Source: VXPW01 sp965115815 (lineage in GTDB: Bacteria > Pseudomonadota > Alphaproteobacteria > TMED109). From it: a DNA stretch of 64,000 nucleotides. Position 1 is the first letter of the stretch; each line of letters opens with the position of its first letter. Below the pieces are notes generated by a model, which had not been told where the DNA came from, did no database searches, and worked only from the letters and a program-made list of their open reading frames with translations. Shown here one piece after another: positions 46,643-55,282 of the stretch. The stretch lies in assembly GCA_965115815.1 (NCBI GenBank), contig OZ220465.1, positions 496,001 through 560,000 on the forward strand. Direction: 5' to 3'. Position numbers and translations under genes: made by a program.

Positions 46643-47470
46643 ATGCCTCACGATCGGCGATCCGCCCTGTCAGGGTACGTGAGCGGTCTGCTCTCCACCG
46701 GCCGAACGGTCTTCACCGCCGGCGAGGCCGAACAGGCGCTCGGTGTTGGGCACGGCGCGTTCCTGGATGCCGCGGAACGGTTACAGCGTCGCGGGGCGTT
46801 GCTCAACCCGCGGCAGGGCTTCTATGTCGTTGTCCCGCCGCACTATGCGTCCTGGGGGGCGCCGCCGCCGGCCTGGTACATCGACGCGCTCATGCGCCGT
46901 GAGGGTCAGGCCTACTACGTCGGGCTGCTCAAGGCGGCGGAGCTGCACGGCGCGACGCACCAGGCGGTCATGGAGTTTCAGGTCGTCACGGCGAAGCGCC
47001 TGCCCAAGATCCGTGCCGGGCGCAGCACGACAGTCTTCTACTTCCGCAAGGACATGGAAGCGGTGACGGCGGGAATCGAGGATCGCAAGACCGATACCGG
47101 CACGATGAAGATCTCATCGGCCGCGCTGACCGCCCTCGACCTGCTGCGCTATCCGCAGGCGTCGGGCGGCATGGACAACATCGCCACGGTCCTCTCCGAT
47201 CTCGGACGCAAGATCAACCGGGCGCAGCTCGTCGCGTTATCGGTGGTCGTGCAGCGGTCTGTCGTACAGCGTCTCGGGTATCTTCTGGACCATCTCGGCC
47301 ATGACGAACTGACGGGGCCCATGCAGGAGTCCCTGAGCGCACGAGGGTCGCTGCCCTGGACCGAGCTCGACTGGCAGGAGGCGCGGGACCCGGACTTCGC
47401 GTCTGAACCGCTCCAACGCGATGTCCGGTGGCGGATCACCGCGCGCCGACTACCCCAAGCCGACGCATGA
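46643..47470 (+). CDS. abiEi: AbiEi-type antitoxin (type IV toxin-antitoxin)
   Basis: A 275-residue AbiEi-family antitoxin. An N-terminal winged-helix part ('VFTAGEAEQALGV', 'AERLQRRGALLNPRQGFYVV') is followed by the AbiEi_4/DUF4095-type region with 'GLLKAAELHGATHQ' and 'DLLRYPQASGGMDNIATVL'. It represses the operon and counteracts the cognate nucleotidyltransferase toxin without direct binding (type IV), as known for AbiE systems. The ATG at 46643 follows the inverted repeat. The stop overlaps the abiEii start (ATGA at 47467-47470), the standard coupling for this pair. Confidence 0.88.
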   Translation: MPHDRRSALSGYVSGLLSTGRTVFTAGEAEQALGVGHGAFLDAAERLQRRGALLNPRQGFYVVVPPHYASWGAPPPAWYIDALMRREGQAYYVGLLKAAELHGATHQAVMEFQVVTAKRLPKIRAGRSTTVFYFRKDMEAVTAGIEDRKTDTGTMKISSAALTALDLLRYPQASGGMDNIATVLSDLGRKINRAQLVALSVVVQRSVVQRLGYLLDHLGHDELTGPMQESLSARGSLPWTELDWQEARDPDFASEPLQRDVRWRITARRLPQADA

Positions 47471-48306
47471 TCCCGGCGCAGAATATCGTCGCCTGGGGCC
47501 ACGTCGTTCCCTGGGCCGATCCGCGACAGGTCGAACAAGACCTCATCATCGGCCGTGCTCTGGTGGAGATCTTCTCCGACGACATGCTGCGCGCCGCAGT
47601 ACGGGTTCGCGGCGGGACAGCGCTCAACAAGCTGCACTTCCCGAAGCCGATGCGCTATTCCGAGGACATCGACCTGGTCCGGATTTCCGGCGGGCCAATC
47701 GGTCCCATCCTCGATCGGCTGCGTGTCGTTCTGGAACCGTGGCTGGGGTGCGCGCGGTTCGATCAGAGTCCTGTCGCACCGAAGTTTCGCTTTCGGGTCG
47801 ATGCCGAAGACGGCAGTGGCGTGCCGATCCGGCTGAAGGTCGAGATCAACACCCGCGAGACCCAAGCTTTCGACGGCCCGGCATCGTTGCCGTTCAAGAT
47901 CGACAATCCCTGGTTCTCGGGCGCGGCAGCCATTTCGACGTTTTCGCGCGAAGAGATGCTGACGACCAAGCTGCGTGCATTGTTGCAGCGTGACCAAGGG
48001 CGCGATCTCTACGACCTCGCGCACGCGTTGGAGGTCTTCGAGAACCTCGATATCGGCGGTATGGTCGAGATGTTCGGCCGGTATCTCGACCTCTCCGGCC
48101 AGACGATTTCCCGCGCTCAGGCCCAGGAGCGGATGTTCGCCAAACTGGCCAACCCGCGCTTTTTGCTCGACCTGCGCCCCCTGCTGCCGGCTGTTCAGGC
48201 GGAAGCTCTGACGGAAGAGGCAACAGCGGATTCCTTTCGCCGCGTGTGTTCACGATGCTCATCGATCGGCTGCCCGGCGAGCCCTGGGGGAGGACGCAGG
48301 CCATGA
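47467..48306 (+). CDS. abiEii: AbiEii-type nucleotidyltransferase toxin, C-terminus frameshifted
   Basis: As read, 279 residues of the AbiEii/AbiGii toxin family. The catalytic nucleotidyltransferase core is intact: 'RVRGGTALNKLHF' (motif I, Gly49-Gly50-Thr51) and 'RYSEDIDLV' (Ser65-Asp69). 'TTKLRALLQRDQGRDLYDLA' provides later motifs. Such toxins transfer nucleotides to tRNA and other acceptors and cause abortive growth arrest. Near 48244-48249 the sequence has gtgtgt. Removing one gt restores a natural-looking end ('FTMLIDRLPGEPWGRTQAM') stopping at 48330-48332. So the last 20 or so residues in the present frame are out of register, which may weaken the toxin. Confidence 0.85.
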   Translation: MIPAQNIVAWGHVVPWADPRQVEQDLIIGRALVEIFSDDMLRAAVRVRGGTALNKLHFPKPMRYSEDIDLVRISGGPIGPILDRLRVVLEPWLGCARFDQSPVAPKFRFRVDAEDGSGVPIRLKVEINTRETQAFDGPASLPFKIDNPWFSGAAAISTFSREEMLTTKLRALLQRDQGRDLYDLAHALEVFENLDIGGMVEMFGRYLDLSGQTISRAQAQERMFAKLANPRFLLDLRPLLPAVQAEALTEEATADSFRRVCSRCSSIGCPASPGGGRRP

Positions 48307-48372
48307 AAGAACGCTTCGGAATCTCATGGTGACACGAGCGCGGTCAACCATGCTCTTCCGTTCCGACCGGTC

Positions 48373-51300
48373 ATGACACGTCGACTGTATTCCGGGCTCT
48401 ACGAAGACCTGCTGACCTCCGCTCTGGAGGCGGAAATCCATGCCCGGACGGCGGAGGACTGGTGGGTTGACATCGCCACGGCGGACTCAACTGTTCGTCC
48501 CGAGCTCCTAGCCCGTCATGTGTATCACCTCCTTCGACGCGCGCTCGAAGGGATTCCCGAAGAAGACGGCGCGCAGCCGGCCACCCAGGTCGCCCTGACG
48601 AACCGACTGGTGGAGGTTCTCGTCGAACATGGTGCGATGGCCGACGATCGGGTCGCAGACGCCGCGCGCCTGCTCCTGGCAGCTGTGGAACGCGGAGCCT
48701 TGGGCGGTACGCAATCGGCAGTTCCACGCCCGACACTTTCGCTTCGTCGGACCGGCCTGCTCGTCAATGGCCGGCGCGACGTCCAGATCGCGAGCGAAAT
48801 CGCGCGGGAGATCCCGAGTGCCGATCGGATCGACCTCCTCTGCGCATTCGTGCGGCACTCGGGATTGAGGCTGTTCCGTTCCGAGCTTGAAGAACGGGTA
48901 CAAGAGGGCGCGCGGGTGCGCGTGATCGCAAGCGTCTATACCGGGTCAACCGAACGCCGAGCGCTGGACGCGCTTGTCCATCTCGGTGCGCACGTGAAGG
49001 TCTCCTACGAAGTCGCGCGGACCCGGCTTCATGCCAAGGCGTGGCTGTTCCACCGGCACAGCGGTCTGCACACTGCCTATATCGGCTCGTCCAATCTCAC
49101 CCACACGGCACAGGTCGACGGCCTCGAATGGAACGTGCGCGTGAGCGCGGCCGAGAATCCGGAGGTGATCGAGCGGTTCGCAGCGACCTTCGAACAGTAC
49201 TGGCAAGAGCCCGAATTCGAGGACTATACGCCCCAGCGTGACAGTGAGCGTCTCGACCACGCGCTCTCGAGACAGCGCGGCGATTCCGGACGAGACGACG
49301 GTACGCTGCGGTCTCCGTTGGTCGACGTCGCACCGAAACCGCATCAGGCTGTTGCGCTGGAGGCCCTCGAAGCGGAGCGTCTGCGCGGGTACCACCGCAA
49401 TCTCGTGGTCGCGGCGACCGGCACCGGCAAGACCTGGATTGCGGCATTCGATTTCAAGCGGCTGCGCGACCAGGGTGCGGCTCGTTCCTTGCTCTTTGTC
49501 GCGCACCGCGACGAGATCCTCCGTCAGAGTCAGCAAGTCTTTCAGCTCGTACTGCGCGAGCCGGGGTTCGGTGAGCGGCTGGTCGGCGGCGAGCGTCCAC
49601 GCGCGGGTCACCACGTCTTTGCCTCGGTGCAGTCTCTTGCCAACCGGATCGATGAAATCGTTCCGGAAGATTTCGACATGGTCATCGTGGACGAGTTTCA
49701 TCACGCCGCCGCCACGAGCTACGAACGCCTGCTGTCGCGTCTGAGACCGAAAATCCTCCTCGGACTCACGGCCACGCCGGAGCGCGCCGACGGCCAGTCG
49801 GTGCTGCGGTGGTTCGACGGCCGCATTGCCTCGGAGACCCGGCTTTGGGATGCCTTGGACCAGGGGCTGCTCTGCCCGTTTCATTATTTCGGGGTGAACG
49901 ACGCGACCGATCTCTCGGCGGTCCGTTTCGAGCGCGGACGATATGTGTCCGGGGAGCTCGACAACGTGTTTACGGGCGATCACGTTCGAGCGGTTCGGAT
50001 CCGTCAGTCTGTCGAAGAATTCGTGACCGACCCGCACCAGATGCGGGCGCTGGGATTCTGCGCAGGCACCGGTCACGCCCACTTCATGGCGAGGCAGTTC
50101 ACCGGTTTCGGCTACCCGGCAATGGCGCTCGATGCCAGCACCCCCGGGGACGATCGTCGAGCGGCGCTCGCGAGACTGCAGCGAGGAGAACTTCGAGCCG
50201 TCTTCGCGGTCGATCTCTTCAACGAGGGTGTCGACCTTCCCGAAGTCGACACTGTGCTCATGCTGCGGCCGACCGAAAGCGCCACGGTGTTTCTCCAGCA
50301 GCTCGGAAGAGGGCTGCGGTGGGCCGACGGAAAGCGGGTTCTCACTGTCCTCGACTTCGTGGGCCAGGTTCGGCGTGAGTACCGCTACGACGTGCGCTAT
50401 CGAGCCCTGCTGGGGGGCACCCGCCATCAGGTCAGGTGCGCCATCGAGGCGGACTTTCCGCTGCTCCCACCGGGATGTGCGCTCAAACTGGATCGCATCG
50501 CCAAGAAGACGGTGCTGCGCAACCTGAAAGAGGCGGTGCATAATGCCCGTGCACGCCGCGCCGATGACCTGCGCGTTCTCGGACCTGAAACACGGCTCCG
50601 TGGCTTCATGGTGGCCGCCGGTGTCGAACTCGAAGAAATCTACGCACGACCCGGTTCGGGACACTGCTTTACCGAGCTCCGTCGGCGGGCTGGCTTCGAG
50701 CAGGGCGCTGTCGAAGACATTCTCCTCAAGGCTGTCGGCAAACTACTTCACGTAGACGATCACGAGCGGATCGAATTCTGGCGAGACCTCCTGCTAGGGG
50801 ATCGTTCCCGCGGCATCGCGGGACTCCAGGGCCGCAAGCATCGCCTCGGCCTCATGTTGTTCGCGCTTCTGGGCAGCCGTCGTCAGGCGATCGATGAGGC
50901 CGATCAGGTATTGGAAAGTGTCCGTGGCTCTTCAGAATTGCGTCGCGAGATCGGCGACCTCCTGGAAATTCTCGCGGACCGCATTCGCTCGGTCTCCCGG
51001 CCGCTTGATCCTGCCAGCGATGCTCCCCTGGCCAGTCACGCCACCTATACCCTGGGCGAGATCGTCGCGGCACACGGGCACACTGATAAACGTGGCGCGC
51101 TGGTGTTTCCGCAGGGCGGGGTTCGTTGGAACAAGGAGACGCAGACGGACCTGCTGTTCGTCACGCTGGAGAAGTCGGACAGGGATTACTCTCCCACGAC
51201 TCGCTACGCCGACTACCCGATCTCGCCGACCCTGTTTCACTGGGAGTCGCAGAACACCGCGTCATCTGATACGCGGACCGGGCGCCGCTACATCGAGCAA

Positions 51301-51498
51301 CCAGACCAAGGCACGAATGTCGTCTTGTTCGTGCGCGAACGCAAGAGAGATGGCCGTGGAGAAACCCTTCCGTACCACTGCCTCGGCCGTGCCCAGTACC
51401 GCAGTCATGAGTCTGAACGACCTATGAAAATACTGTGGGAGCTTGAACGCCCGATGCCCGGATGGCTCTACCAAGCGGGGAAAGTGGTCGCGGGTTGA
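48373..51498 (+). CDS. PLD-nuclease/SF2 helicase/DUF3427 protein (defence-type)
   Basis: A 1041-residue fusion. Residues about 130-270 form a phospholipase-D-type nuclease half-site with H220 and K222 in 'RLHAKAWLFH' and the following 'YIGSSNL'. Residues about 325-680 are an SF2 helicase: Walker A 'AATGTGKTW' (347-355), DEAH-type 'DEFHH' (440-444), 'LGLTATPERADG' and motif VI 'QQLGRGLRW'. The C-terminal 340 residues are DUF3427, ending 'PMPGWLYQAGKVV'. This architecture recurs in defence islands and is thought to act on invading DNA, but its mechanism is not established. It lies 41 bp after the repaired abiEii end, on the same strand. Confidence 0.85.
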   Translation: MTRRLYSGLYEDLLTSALEAEIHARTAEDWWVDIATADSTVRPELLARHVYHLLRRALEGIPEEDGAQPATQVALTNRLVEVLVEHGAMADDRVADAARLLLAAVERGALGGTQSAVPRPTLSLRRTGLLVNGRRDVQIASEIAREIPSADRIDLLCAFVRHSGLRLFRSELEERVQEGARVRVIASVYTGSTERRALDALVHLGAHVKVSYEVARTRLHAKAWLFHRHSGLHTAYIGSSNLTHTAQVDGLEWNVRVSAAENPEVIERFAATFEQYWQEPEFEDYTPQRDSERLDHALSRQRGDSGRDDGTLRSPLVDVAPKPHQAVALEALEAERLRGYHRNLVVAATGTGKTWIAAFDFKRLRDQGAARSLLFVAHRDEILRQSQQVFQLVLREPGFGERLVGGERPRAGHHVFASVQSLANRIDEIVPEDFDMVIVDEFHHAAATSYERLLSRLRPKILLGLTATPERADGQSVLRWFDGRIASETRLWDALDQGLLCPFHYFGVNDATDLSAVRFERGRYVSGELDNVFTGDHVRAVRIRQSVEEFVTDPHQMRALGFCAGTGHAHFMARQFTGFGYPAMALDASTPGDDRRAALARLQRGELRAVFAVDLFNEGVDLPEVDTVLMLRPTESATVFLQQLGRGLRWADGKRVLTVLDFVGQVRREYRYDVRYRALLGGTRHQVRCAIEADFPLLPPGCALKLDRIAKKTVLRNLKEAVHNARARRADDLRVLGPETRLRGFMVAAGVELEEIYARPGSGHCFTELRRRAGFEQGAVEDILLKAVGKLLHVDDHERIEFWRDLLLGDRSRGIAGLQGRKHRLGLMLFALLGSRRQAIDEADQVLESVRGSSELRREIGDLLEILADRIRSVSRPLDPASDAPLASHATYTLGEIVAAHGHTDKRGALVFPQGGVRWNKETQTDLLFVTLEKSDRDYSPTTRYADYPISPTLFHWESQNTASSDTRTGRRYIEQPDQGTNVVLFVRERKRDGRGETLPYHCLGRAQYRSHESERPMKILWELERPMPGWLYQAGKVVAG

Positions 51499-51506
51499 GG
51501 CACTTA

Positions 51507-51770
51507 TGAAGGACCCCGTGATCCGTGCGGAGGTCGACTTCCTGCTCTGCCGGGACGGCGAAATGGCGGCGATCAAGGTCAAGTCCCAGCCTCGCTGTCA
51601 CACCGGCATGCTACTGGGGCTGCGCGCAATTGCGGAGCTCCCGGGAATAGCGCGAAGTGTGCTGATCTACGGTAGCAAGCGGTCTTTCCGGACCGGGGAC
51701 GGTGATCGACGTGTGGTCTACCGAACGGCTGCAACAGGCCCTCGCCGAGAACGCTCTGTGGCCCTAGTCC
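51507..51770 (+). pseudogene. DUF4143 ATPase C-terminal fragment
   Basis: The plus strand gives 'EVDFLLCRDGEMAAIKVKSQ' followed by 'GLRAIAELPGIARSVLIYGS', the C-terminal nuclease-like end of AAA ATPases with DUF4143. A frameshift near 51705 moves the final residues ('IDVWSTERLQQALAENALWP') to another frame. Only about 85 residues of a usually 400-residue protein remain. It lies between the helicase gene and a miniature element. Confidence 0.65.
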
Positions 51771-51819
51771 GAAGTTCCAGCGCAGATCAGACGCATAATC
51801 ATGAATGTATTGATGTTTG

Positions 51820-51985
51820 GTATCTACTCACCCCCTACTGATGACGAAGATCGATCCGTTTCTTGTCAGCCGGAACACGCACTTCCGGTCATCGGCCGCG
51901 AGCGAGTTACAGGGGCAAGGGACAATGCCGGATCCGCACCCATCAGGAAAAACGATTCGTCATCAGTAGGGGGGTGAGTAGATAC
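51820..51985. mobile_element. 166-bp miniature element with 29-bp terminal inverted repeats
   Basis: The left end (51820-51848) starts 'gtatctactcacccc' and continues 'ctactgatgacgaa'. The right end (51956-51985) is its reverse complement with one extra G. The core matches the last 150 bp of the IS66-like element at 59360-61642 (shared 'cttgtcagccg', 'tcggccgcgagcgag', 'tcaggaaaaacgattcgtc'). It has no coding capacity and looks like a non-autonomous derivative of that element. No target duplication is obvious. Confidence 0.75.
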
Positions 51986-52310
51986 CGCAGAGGGTCTTCG
52001 CGAGCTCGTTGCGGCTGCAGTGGGAACCGATCCACGGTCTCCCGAACCTCCGCGATCTGCTGCCGGATCAGGTGGCGGCCCGAGAAGGGGGTCGACTTCA
52101 GGTCGATGATTTGCGAGTCCATGAGGGATTCCCGCATCCACGATTTGCGAAGACAGCATGCGAATCGGCGGGGGCTGGTCAAGCGACGCGCAAACAGACG
52201 CGCCCGCGCACCGAACTGTCAATTCATGTCAAGCGCTTGCCGGTGCGGGAACAACTGCCGTCACCTCGACGCGTATATCCGAATGCCATTGGCCCGCGAC
52301 TGGGACGGTT
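51986..52310 (-). pseudogene. DUF4338-type transposase, N-terminal fragment
   Basis: From ATG 52122 on the minus strand: 'MDSQIIDLKSTPFSGRHLIR' then 'QQIAEVRETVDRFP', the recognised beginning of a second DUF4338 family form. It breaks off at 51986 where the miniature element starts. The upstream 52123-52310 matches 61081-61260 beside the IS66-like element, including 'cgaagacagcatgcgaatcgg' related sequence and 'gtcacctcgacgc'. Confidence 0.6.
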
Positions 52311-52815
52311 GCTGCCAAGAACGCCGGCATGTCGGCAGATGCGGAGCGGGCGGGGTACCGCAAGCGACGGTGCAGGCGGTCTCGGTTCACCGGTCGAGGG
52401 CCGTCTGTTCCGCAAGTCGTATCGAACCCCGGGCCGGCCGGTCCCGCTTGAGCGGAGCAGGCGGACGGGCGAAGGCCGCCCGATCCCGGCCGCACTGCGG
52501 ATCCTGCCCGAGTACCGGTGCCGGGGTCCGATGCAGGACGACGGAGGGTGGAGACGATCCCCGTCCACGAGGCCGTCCAGCTCGTCGTCCGGCACCGCGT
52601 CGGGCGATCCGGGTGCGGGAAAGGGCCGCTCCGTCAGGAACGGCCGGACCGACCTCGCAACCCGTTCCCGATTTTTGTCCGCGCCGGATCTGCGTCAGAC
52701 AAGGTCCGGAGGAGACGGTTTCCGCGCAGGTCGCCCGCCGCATCCGTCGCCCGCCAGGGACAGCAACCGATCGTCGCGAGGCCCGCGTTCTCTTCCGACG
52801 CACGCGCGCTTGCGA
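52311..52815 (+). pseudogene. IS66 transposase debris
   Basis: Plus-strand 52495-52660 contains 'LRILPEYRCRGPMQDDGGWR' and, in another frame, 'RHRVGRSGCGKGPLRQER'. These correspond to 'IGILPRYPGVRVHDCWAAYR' and 'CRHPRCGSHLLRER' in the IS66 copy at 59368-60846. At least one frameshift separates them. The rest of the interval is not identifiable. Confidence 0.5.
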
Positions 52816-53643
52816 TCAGCCGCACTGCTGCTGTCCCGGCCCTGCCGGGACCACCAGTTCGGGATCGAGCCGGGTGTTCTGCCAGTTGAATCGCCAGTCG
52901 AGATGCGGGCCGGTGCTGCGGCCGGTCGATCCCACGGCGGCTACGATGTCGCCCTTTCGGACGCGGTCCCCGCGAACCACCGCGATTGCCGACAGATGAA
53001 GGTAGGAGGAAGTCAGGCCCTGTCCGTGCGCAATGACGAGCGTGCCGCCGCTGAAATACAGGTCCGGCTCTGCCAAGACCACGATGCCGTCACCGGCGGC
53101 CCGGACCGGAGTGCCGGTCGGGGCCGCGAGATCCACCCCGTAGTGGGGCTGGCGGGGCTCCCCGTTGAGAATGCGCCGGGTTCCGTACACCCCGGAGATG
53201 CATCCTTCCGCCGGCCACTCGAAGCCGTTGGCGTAATGCGGAGTCAGGACCGGCGAGGCACGGGCCTCGCGCACCTTCTCGGCCTCGTTCCGGATCCGCT
53301 CGAGAATGTCGGTGGGGGGCGTGACCCGGTCGGACGGCAGCCCGTCGATTCGCTGCTCGCCGTACTCGCGCTGCACGACCTCAAGCTCCATGCGCTGCTC
53401 CCCGGTCCCGGGTTCCCGGATCCGCAGCACGGAGACCCTGGGAGAATCCCGGTGGAAGCCGAGCACGAAGGATCCGTCTTCCGCGACGGGGACCGGCCGG
53501 TCGTCGAGCGTGACCGTCGTGCCGGGCAGGCCCTGACCGAACAGCAGTCCGCCCTCGATGGGCTGGCCGGTCACGGTCGCCGATTGGGCCGGACGGGCGA
53601 ACAGGGCCAGCAGCAGGAGCGGGATGGCGGCGGAGGTTTTCAT
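52816..53643 (-). CDS. M23 family metallopeptidase
   Basis: A 275-residue exported peptidase of the LytM/M23 family, likely cutting peptidoglycan cross-links or helping divisome amidases. The signal peptide spans residues 1-22 (ending 'ARPAQSA'). The C-terminal M23 domain has the zinc ligands in 'HYGVDLAAPTGTPVRA' and 'SSYLHLS' plus 'GPHLDWRF'. Substrate groove pieces include 'GTRRILNGEPRQPH'. The middle 'VSVLRIREPGTGEQRMELEV' is a small beta domain. ATG 53643 overlaps the xseA stop (ATGA), so its translation is coupled to xseA. This shows which xseA frame is the native C-terminus. Confidence 0.9.
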   Translation of the reverse strand: MKTSAAIPLLLLALFARPAQSATVTGQPIEGGLLFGQGLPGTTVTLDDRPVPVAEDGSFVLGFHRDSPRVSVLRIREPGTGEQRMELEVVQREYGEQRIDGLPSDRVTPPTDILERIRNEAEKVREARASPVLTPHYANGFEWPAEGCISGVYGTRRILNGEPRQPHYGVDLAAPTGTPVRAAGDGIVVLAEPDLYFSGGTLVIAHGQGLTSSYLHLSAIAVVRGDRVRKGDIVAAVGSTGRSTGPHLDWRFNWQNTRLDPELVVPAGPGQQQCG

Positions 53644-55234
53644 GAGCGCGGGATTCCTTGCGGATGCGGGTCGAATCCGGGGCGGGATTCGACGATGCGG
53701 GCCGGCGTGTATGCGTCGGGTGGCGAGTCCCGAAACTGCAGCGTGACGGTCTGCCCCGTCACGAGCTCCCGGGCCCGGCGGACTAGGAGGCCGGGGTTCG
53801 TGCGCACGATCACGTACCCCCGCTCGAGGATTCGCTGGTGGCTGGAGGCTTCGAGCAGCCGGGCCTGAGCGTCCCAGCGCCGGTACGCCTCGCTGCAGCG
53901 CTGCCGCACGAGCGTCGAAGCCGCGACCGGTCGGCAGACAGGTCCAGACGGAGGCGCGCGCGGTTGCCGCGGGCCCGAAGGGCGTGGCGGGCGACCGAAA
54001 GCGCGGCGGCAGTCCGGTCACGTCTGGCGCGGATCTGATCGCGAGGGGTCGGCAGACGCCCGGATATTCCGTCATGCCTAGTCCGATGTCGGACCAAGCG
54101 TCGTTCCGCATGCGCCGTGATCTGATTCCAAGCATGATCGACGTGCCGTGCCAGCCGCTCGATGCGCGCGGACGGGCGCTGCAGATGCCGGCGAGCGATC
54201 CTGCCCCGATGTCGGACCAGACGTCGCTCCGCATGCGCCGTGATCTGATTCCAAGCATGATCGACGCGCTGTGTCAGCCGTTCGATGCGTGTGGACGGGC
54301 GGTGCAGATGCTGACGAGCGATCTCGAGGCGGGTCTGTCGGGCGGCGCCGGCGCGCCGCATGCCGTCGGCGAGCCGGGCCGCGGCGGACAGGACGCGCGT
54401 CCGGAGCTCGGCCCGCACCGGTACCGCCATCTCGGCGGCCGCCGTTGGAGTCGGAGCGCGGAGGTCGGCAGCGAAGTCGGCGATCGTGGTGTCGGTTTCG
54501 TGGCCGACCGCAGAGATCACGGGAATCCCGGATGCCGCAATGGCCCGCGCCACGACCTCTTCGTTGAAGGCCATGAGGTCTTCGACACTGCCGCCGCCCC
54601 GGCCCACGATCAGGACGTCCGGGCGGGGGACCGGCCCGCCCGTCGGGAGTCGGTTGAGGAACGCGATGCCCTCCGCGACCTGTTCGGCCGCGCCCTCGCC
54701 CTGCACCCGAGCGGGCCAGAGGACCACCTCTCTCGGAAACCGCTCGCGCAGGCGGTGCAGGATATCGTGAATGACCGCCCCCCGTTCGGAGGTCACGACG
54801 CCGATGACCGACGGCAGATAGGGAATCGGACGCTTGCGGTCCGGATCGAACAGACCCTCGGCCGCGAGACGCTTCCGGCGATCGTTGATCATCTTCAGAA
54901 GGGCCCCTTCGCCGGCTACCTCGACCGCCTCGACGATCAACTGGTACTCGGAGCGCTGCCCGTACGTGCTGACGCGCCCGGTGACGACCACCTCGAGCCC
55001 GTCTTCCGGGCGGACGGCGAGATGCTGGGCAGCGGTGCGGAAGCACGCACACTTGATGCCGTTGTGACGATCCTTCAGCGTCCAGTACAGATGTCCGGCG
55101 CGGGACCGGAAGAAGCTGGAGACCTCGCCCCGCACGCGGGCGCGGCTGAAGGTTTCCTCCAGCGTGCCCTTGATGTGCTCCGCAAGCTGACTGACCGAGT
55201 ACTCGGGTAGGTTGGAGCCGGTGCGCACGTTCAT
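53640..55234 (-). pseudogene. xseA: Exodeoxyribonuclease VII large subunit, frameshifted near its end
   Basis: From ATG 55234 the frame encodes XseA: the OB-fold domain ('EYSVSQLAEHIKGTLEETFS', 'GEVSSFFRSRAGHLYWTLKD') and the catalytic domain with 'VVTSERGAVIHDILHRL', 'IVGRGGGSVEDLMAFN' and 'VISAVGHETDTTIADFAADL'. The helical C-terminal region contains a 41-residue tandem duplication (54083-54328). The frame then runs into nonsense after about 53960 and stops at 53810. The true ending ('RILERGYVIVRTNPG' ... 'QFRDSPPDAY') is in the -strand frame ending at 53640. An indel between about 53910 and 53960 explains this. Exonuclease VII degrades single-stranded DNA together with XseB, which is not in view. 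Confidence 0.85.
54083..54328 (-). repeat. 123-bp tandem duplication inside xseA
   Basis: Two 123-bp copies (54083-54205, 54206-54328) encode near-identical 41-residue helices containing 'DHAWNQITAHAERRLVRHR'. The long common run includes 'tgcgccgtgatctgattcc'. The unit is in frame and lies in the coiled-coil stalk that links the XseA catalytic domain to its C-terminus. Confidence 0.9.
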
Positions 55235-55282
55235 GGACCGGATACTAGCGAACCGGTACGCGCCGTGGCGGGAGGAAGGGAC

